A stretch of DNA of 64,000 nucleotides from Ixodes scapularis (taxonomy: Eukaryota > Arthropoda > Arachnida > Ixodida > Ixodidae): contig NW_024609857.1 of the NCBI RefSeq assembly GCF_016920785.2, positions 13,492,716 through 13,556,715 on the forward strand, in the 5' to 3' direction. The notes beneath the pieces were generated by a model. The model was not told where the DNA came from. It made no database searches and saw nothing but the letters and a program-made list of their open reading frames with translations. A program made the position numbers and the translations under genes. Below, piece by piece: positions 60,698 to 64,000 of this stretch. Numbering within the stretch: position 1 is the stretch's first letter; the number at the start of each line of letters is the position of its first letter.

Positions 60698-60812
60698 TTA
60701 AATAATTAAAAGCTCAGAAAAAAACAAGGACAAAGAAGTGGAACGACACAAGGCGCCTTGTGTCGTTCCACTTCTTTGTCCTTGTCTTTTTCAGCGCTTT
60801 TAATTATTTAAA
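60698..60812. repeat. Long palindrome with GGCGCC centre
   Basis: Arms of about 57 bases meet at AAGGCGCCTT (axis 60754/60755). GACAAAGAAGTGGAACGACA and its complement are exact; the outer parts (TTTAAATAATTAAAAG) match with a small mismatch region. Same family as 1894-2021. Confidence 0.88.
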
Positions 60813-61092
60813 GAACCATGAACCAACTGGCCCAACTTTCCACTTTGACCCGGTGTCCGCTGGAAACATGGTGAGAGGATTGTCTGCTGATAGGCTTCAG
60901 GCATACTCGAAGCATCTTCATGCACATGTTTGCTTCGATCATGTCTGCGGAGAGATTCTGTATGACCGACGTAACCGCAATGAAGGAAGAAACACTTTTC
61001 AGACAGTTTCTACAGACTGTTCCTTGTATGATGTATTAACAAACTTTAGGGGGAAAAAAAAATGACCGCACCTCCACGTGGTGAATTATGTT
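60813..61092. other. Spacer between palindrome and copy B
   Basis: A short open frame on plus covers it, with no family features. From about 61048 the sequence matches the flank of copy A, so the tRNA-Ser element may extend to there. Confidence 0.4.
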
Positions 61093-61745
61093 GATCGGGG
61101 CGAAGCTCTGGTGGTGCTGATGATACTGATTTTATTATTCATAGGTAGTGCTGATGGTGCTGATCTTTTTTATTGCTCATAGGTAGTGTTGAGTTCCGGT
61201 TTGCGTTTCGACTTCATTATTACTGCTTTATGGTCGGTGAAATGCAGAACCAGTGGTTCTTCTAGCGGATCAGCTTGAATCCGCTAGAAGCCGTAAGAAC
61301 GCATCTCTACCGCTTAAGTCAACGGTCCGTGTCAGAAAGAGAATGTGTGGTATGGATCGTGGTTATATACGCAGTTGAGCATTTGACCGCAGCGCCCTCT
61401 CGTCTATAAATGTTGAGCCAATGCATGCAAAGTTTAACGCGATTATATACGCATTTGACCGCAGCGCCCTCTCTTGCATAGACGTTGAGCGGCTACATGC
61501 AACGCTTCATCCATGACAGAAACCCCAGCTCTGGTTACTACCACATCTCAGAGCCCCCTACTCGTCCCGCAGTCGTGGCCGAATGGTTAAGGCGATGAAC
61601 TAGAAATCCACTGGAGTCTCCCTACACAGGTTCAAATCCTGTCGACTGCGCAAACATTTTTTTTTTCTTTTTATGTGAGTACGGACGTCGGCCGGCCGGA
61701 CGGACGGACGGACAAGGCTATAGACCCTAAGGAGCTTCGCCCCTA
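61093..61745. mobile_element. tRNA-Ser-carrying inverted-end element, copy B
   Basis: Starts CGGGGCGAAGCTCTGGTGGT and ends AAGGAGCTTCGCCCCTAA. It is in reverse orientation to copy A (53418-55113) and shows the uninterrupted structure: GGTGGTGCTGATGATACTGA repeats, a small hairpin (TTCTAGCGGATC...GATTCCGCTAGAA type, 61258-61290), two GACCGCAGCGCCCTCTC segments, a tRNA-Ser, and GGCCGGCCGGACGGACGGAC. Confidence 0.85.
61569..61650 (+). tRNA. tRNA-Ser(AGA)-like gene in copy B
   Basis: 82 nt: acceptor stem GCAGTCG / CGACTGC pairs in all 7 positions, D arm GCC...GGC, anticodon loop CTAGAAA (anticodon AGA), long variable arm, T arm AGGTTCAAATCCTGT, discriminator G. The anticodon stem (ATGAA / TCCAC) has two mismatches and the variable arm stem is weak, so it may be a decayed, repeat-borne copy and not a working tRNA. 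Confidence 0.75.
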
Positions 61746-62559
61746 AAAACTCAAAGATGCATTTTTGAAGTAGAATTTATGCCAGCTCCCTGGGGCTTCG
61801 GTTCTGCCTCTGGTCGAAATCAGAGAGTAACCGATGCACTAACGGTAAGAACCTGGGCAGCTCATGAAGGCACTAAATTCGGGCCTAATTGCACCAGACG
61901 GACGAGCGGTTTTCGCCGACAAAACACTAGGCAACTGTTTGAATCGGAACAATCTACACTGTTTTCTGCACTAAGGTGGAGGTTCACCAACAGGGTGTAT
62001 AGTCTTTGGGTATACTGAAGGAGGCAAGTGTCGTGCTGCCTTGAAGAATACAAGTCCCGCTTAGTTGTTCTGAATCTGTGTAGTCATCTATGTACAGTGA
62101 TCTTCAAACTTACCCGCGACACACGAACTTTGACTTATCCCATGCATGGAAGCGCTTTCCGGCATCCGAAGAACTGCTTGCTGTGTATCGTTATAACGCC
62201 CAACGGCACGAGATGGGCCTCTCGTTCAAGGCCGAAATCGCACGCTGGACCGGGGACAACACAGCAGGTTTGCCTGCATGGTGATCTACGCATTTCGCCT
62301 CATTCGGTGGAAACATTAACCGCCTACTGGTTGAATCATCCAATCACTGACTGTTTCGACAGTCACAGCAATGCATCTTTGTGCGAAAAGGCGGGGGACC
62401 GGTGGCCGACCATTCTATTTTCGAACGCACGAACGCACGGAGGTGAAATCATGAGCTCCGAAAGCGGCGATAACGGCCCTCGCCGGCCGCGGTGATACTG
62501 TTTTTCCCGGCTCAAGTGAGTGCAGGTTTTTGTTGCCCCAGCTTCCATCAGGTGATTCA
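61746..62559. other. Sequence upstream of the LINE ORF1
   Basis: Moderately GC-rich, with overlapping open frames on both strands. It may be the 5' leader of the LINE, but no promoter motif was recognised. Confidence 0.4.
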
Positions 62560-63078
62560 ATAAAGAAAGCGGTCGTCCTTCACTGCGACATGGCCGGGAG
62601 GCCATACAGGATTGAGGATTTCCGGCAACCGCTCGACGAACTACGGGTCCTCAGGGAGGTGGCCGGAATTGGGGCGTACCACATGTCCCATGTCTGGCTG
62701 CTTGACCTGAAGACCGACGCGGCCAAGCTCAAGCTGGTGAACGCAGGGCGGCTCGCTGTCAAAGGACGCACCTGCATCGTCGTGGACCCCTCCAGGCAAG
62801 AGGTGCGCATCAAGTTGCACTGGTTGTCGTTCGACGTGTCGAACGACACCATTCGCAAGGCTTTCTCGGAGTACGGCGAGGTGAAGGACGTTGCGTCCGA
62901 TCGCTGGAAGTTGCCGGGCTTCGAGGGAGCCGAGTCTACCATCCGGATAGTGCGGCTGGTACTCCGGGAGGGTGTCAACCTTGACCGCCTCCCCCACCAG
63001 CTGCGCTTCGGAGGCGGCTTGGTATTGGTCGTCGTGCCTGGGAGGGCCCCAGTATGCCTCCGGTGCCGTACACTCTGA
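62530..63078 (+). pseudogene. LINE ORF1 (RNA-binding), truncated by insertion
   Basis: Frame with VLHCDMAGRPYRIEDFRQPL, then YHMSHVWLLDLKTDAAKLKL, CIVVDPSRQEVRIKLHWLSF, AFSEYGEVKDVASDRWKLPG and PGRAPVCLRC. This is the plan of ORF1 from tick LINEs: an RRM-like domain followed by CCHC knuckles. It stops after the first two Cys of the first knuckle (CLRC), where the minisatellite element begins at about 63068. The first ATG at 62530 or the one at 62590 may be the start. Confidence 0.75.
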
Positions 63079-63670
63079 AAAAAAAACGTGCCAACTAGCA
63101 CCTTTTAGGGTTCTTTCGCTTGTCCAATGGGCGGCACCCTTAAAGGTGCAGAAAAGAACCCACAAAAAGGGTTCTTTCTAATGAACCCTATTTTGGGGTT
63201 CTTTTAGGATCGTTTATTGGTTCTTCCCAATGAACCCTATTTTTGGTTCTTTTCTGAACGCTTCTGGGTTCTATTTAGCGAACCCTATTTCGGGGTTCTT
63301 CTAGGATCCTTTTTGGGTTCTTCCTAATCAACCCTATTTCGGGTTCTTTCCCGAACCCTTTTTGGTGCTCTTGATGAACCCCATTTCGGGTTCTTTCCAG
63401 AACCCTTTCTGGTGCTCTTAATGAACCCTATTTCGGGTTCTTTCTAGAACCGTTTTTGGTGCTCTTAATAAACCCTGTTTCAGGGTTCTTTTCCTATCGT
63501 TTATTGGTTCTTCTTAATGAACCCTATTTGGGTTCTTTCCAGAACCCTTCTTCGTGCTTTTAATGAACCTTATTTCGAGGTTCTTAACGGATTCTTCTTT
63601 GTTTTTTCTTTATGAACCCTATTTCATGTTTTATTCGGAACCCTTCTTGGTTTTTTCAATAAATCCCGAG
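63068..63670. mobile_element. Element of GGTTCTTT/GAACCC repeats inserted in LINE ORF1
   Basis: Begins CACTCTGAAAAAAAAACGTG and GCCAACTAGCACCTTTTAGG, followed by a section with GGGTGCCGCC-type inverted words (GCACCTTTTAGGG...CCCTTAAAGGTGC) and then the tandem array. The right end is not clear: the array decays into A/T-rich sequence by about 63670. Confidence 0.65.
63166..63665. repeat. 47-bp minisatellite
   Basis: About 10-11 copies of a unit near GGTTCTTTCCAGAACCCTTT - TTGGTGCTCTTAATGAACCC - TATTTCG. Each unit contains the inverted pair GGGTTCT/AGAACCC, so single units can fold. Copies at 63350-63480 are most alike; those at the ends are diverged. Confidence 0.88.
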
Positions 63671-64000
63671 TTCTTTTGATTATGTTAGCGTTATTTTAGT
63701 AAACCATATTTTGTACTTCAAACCCTCTTTTATGACAAATCGTTTTTCTTTTTTTCACGTTCCTAGCTAGTTTTTAGTAAATCGTATGTCGTATTTCTTG
63801 CTCCACAAGGTGAATTTTTTTATACCAACCATTTAATCGCTAGCACTGGGCCTTTTTGACAGGTTTACAAACATCAGTCTGGCCAGCGTCAACACACTTC
63901 ATTCCGGTACGCATTTAACTAGGTGACAGGCAGAAAAGTAAAGATCATGTGCATTCATATACTTTATTGGGGTCGCAAAAATTGATTGTTCTGTTCGCAG
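63671..64000. other. Window end without recognisable gene
   Basis: A/T-rich sequence; no feature recognised. Confidence 0.4.

Noticed and set aside
62580..63165. Two minus-strand frames of 173-174 codons
   Set aside because: Shadows of the GC-rich LINE ORF1 on plus; only the plus frame shows RRM-like and zinc-knuckle motifs.
1..64000. CRISPR array or prokaryotic operon
   Set aside because: No regular spacer-repeat array and no closely packed reading frames; introns, poly(A) signals and LINE/hAT/mariner elements show a eukaryotic genome.

Overview
The window looks like a gene-poor, transposon-rich stretch of an arthropod nuclear genome, most likely a hard tick. This rests on four things: spliced genes with GT-AG introns and AATAAA signals; very long introns filled with decayed mobile elements; a fragment resembling the amino end of SWIM/YqaJ-type proteins that I know from tick gene sets; and a LINE ORF1 of the type common in ticks. 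The species is inferred, not proven.

Three host genes are supported. (1) An intronless reading frame at 7858-10653 (+), 931 aa: acidic and Ser-rich with internal duplications, a basic nuclear-localisation-like cluster and a charged carboxyl end. I do not recognise its family. (2) Prefoldin subunit 3 (VBP1), six coding exons on + between 11846 and 30574, 192 aa. All splice phases join and the product aligns along its whole length with the human protein; introns 4 and 5 (6.6 and 9.2 kb) hold most of the mobile elements of that region. (3) A c-Myc-binding protein gene (MYCBP/AMY-1) on -, from 42784 to 35543, with four exons identified and one short internal exon (the VLVALYEEPEKP part of the human protein) not found. 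A fourth possible gene is a 184-codon frame on - at 46492-45938, with a GCGCATGCGC (NRF-1-like) site upstream and a transposon arm forming its carboxyl end.

Layout: 1-7.6 kb inverted repeats, a 12-bp minisatellite and a dead LINE; 7.8-10.8 kb the 931-aa gene; 11.8-30.9 kb VBP1, with a mariner split by a LINE, hAT, pogo-like and TTAA-target elements and a 2-kb fold-back element in its introns; 31-34.7 kb LINE remains; 34.7-42.8 kb MYCBP; 43.9-45.5 kb a nest of three elements; 46-48 kb the 184-codon frame and a long palindrome; 50.4-52 kb a second hAT copy next to half of the 44-kb palindromic element; 53.4-55.1 and 61.1-61.7 kb two inverted copies of an element carrying a decayed tRNA-Ser(AGA), one of them interrupted by an element carrying a protein-coding fragment; 56.5-60.5 kb two hAT copies, one with a transposase remnant; 62.6-63.07 kb a LINE ORF1 cut by an element with a 47-bp minisatellite.

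The strongest feature of the window is its readable record of nested insertions: several have exact target-site duplications, and some have the empty site in another copy within the same 64 kb. I see no bacterial-type operon, CRISPR array or intact autonomous transposon.
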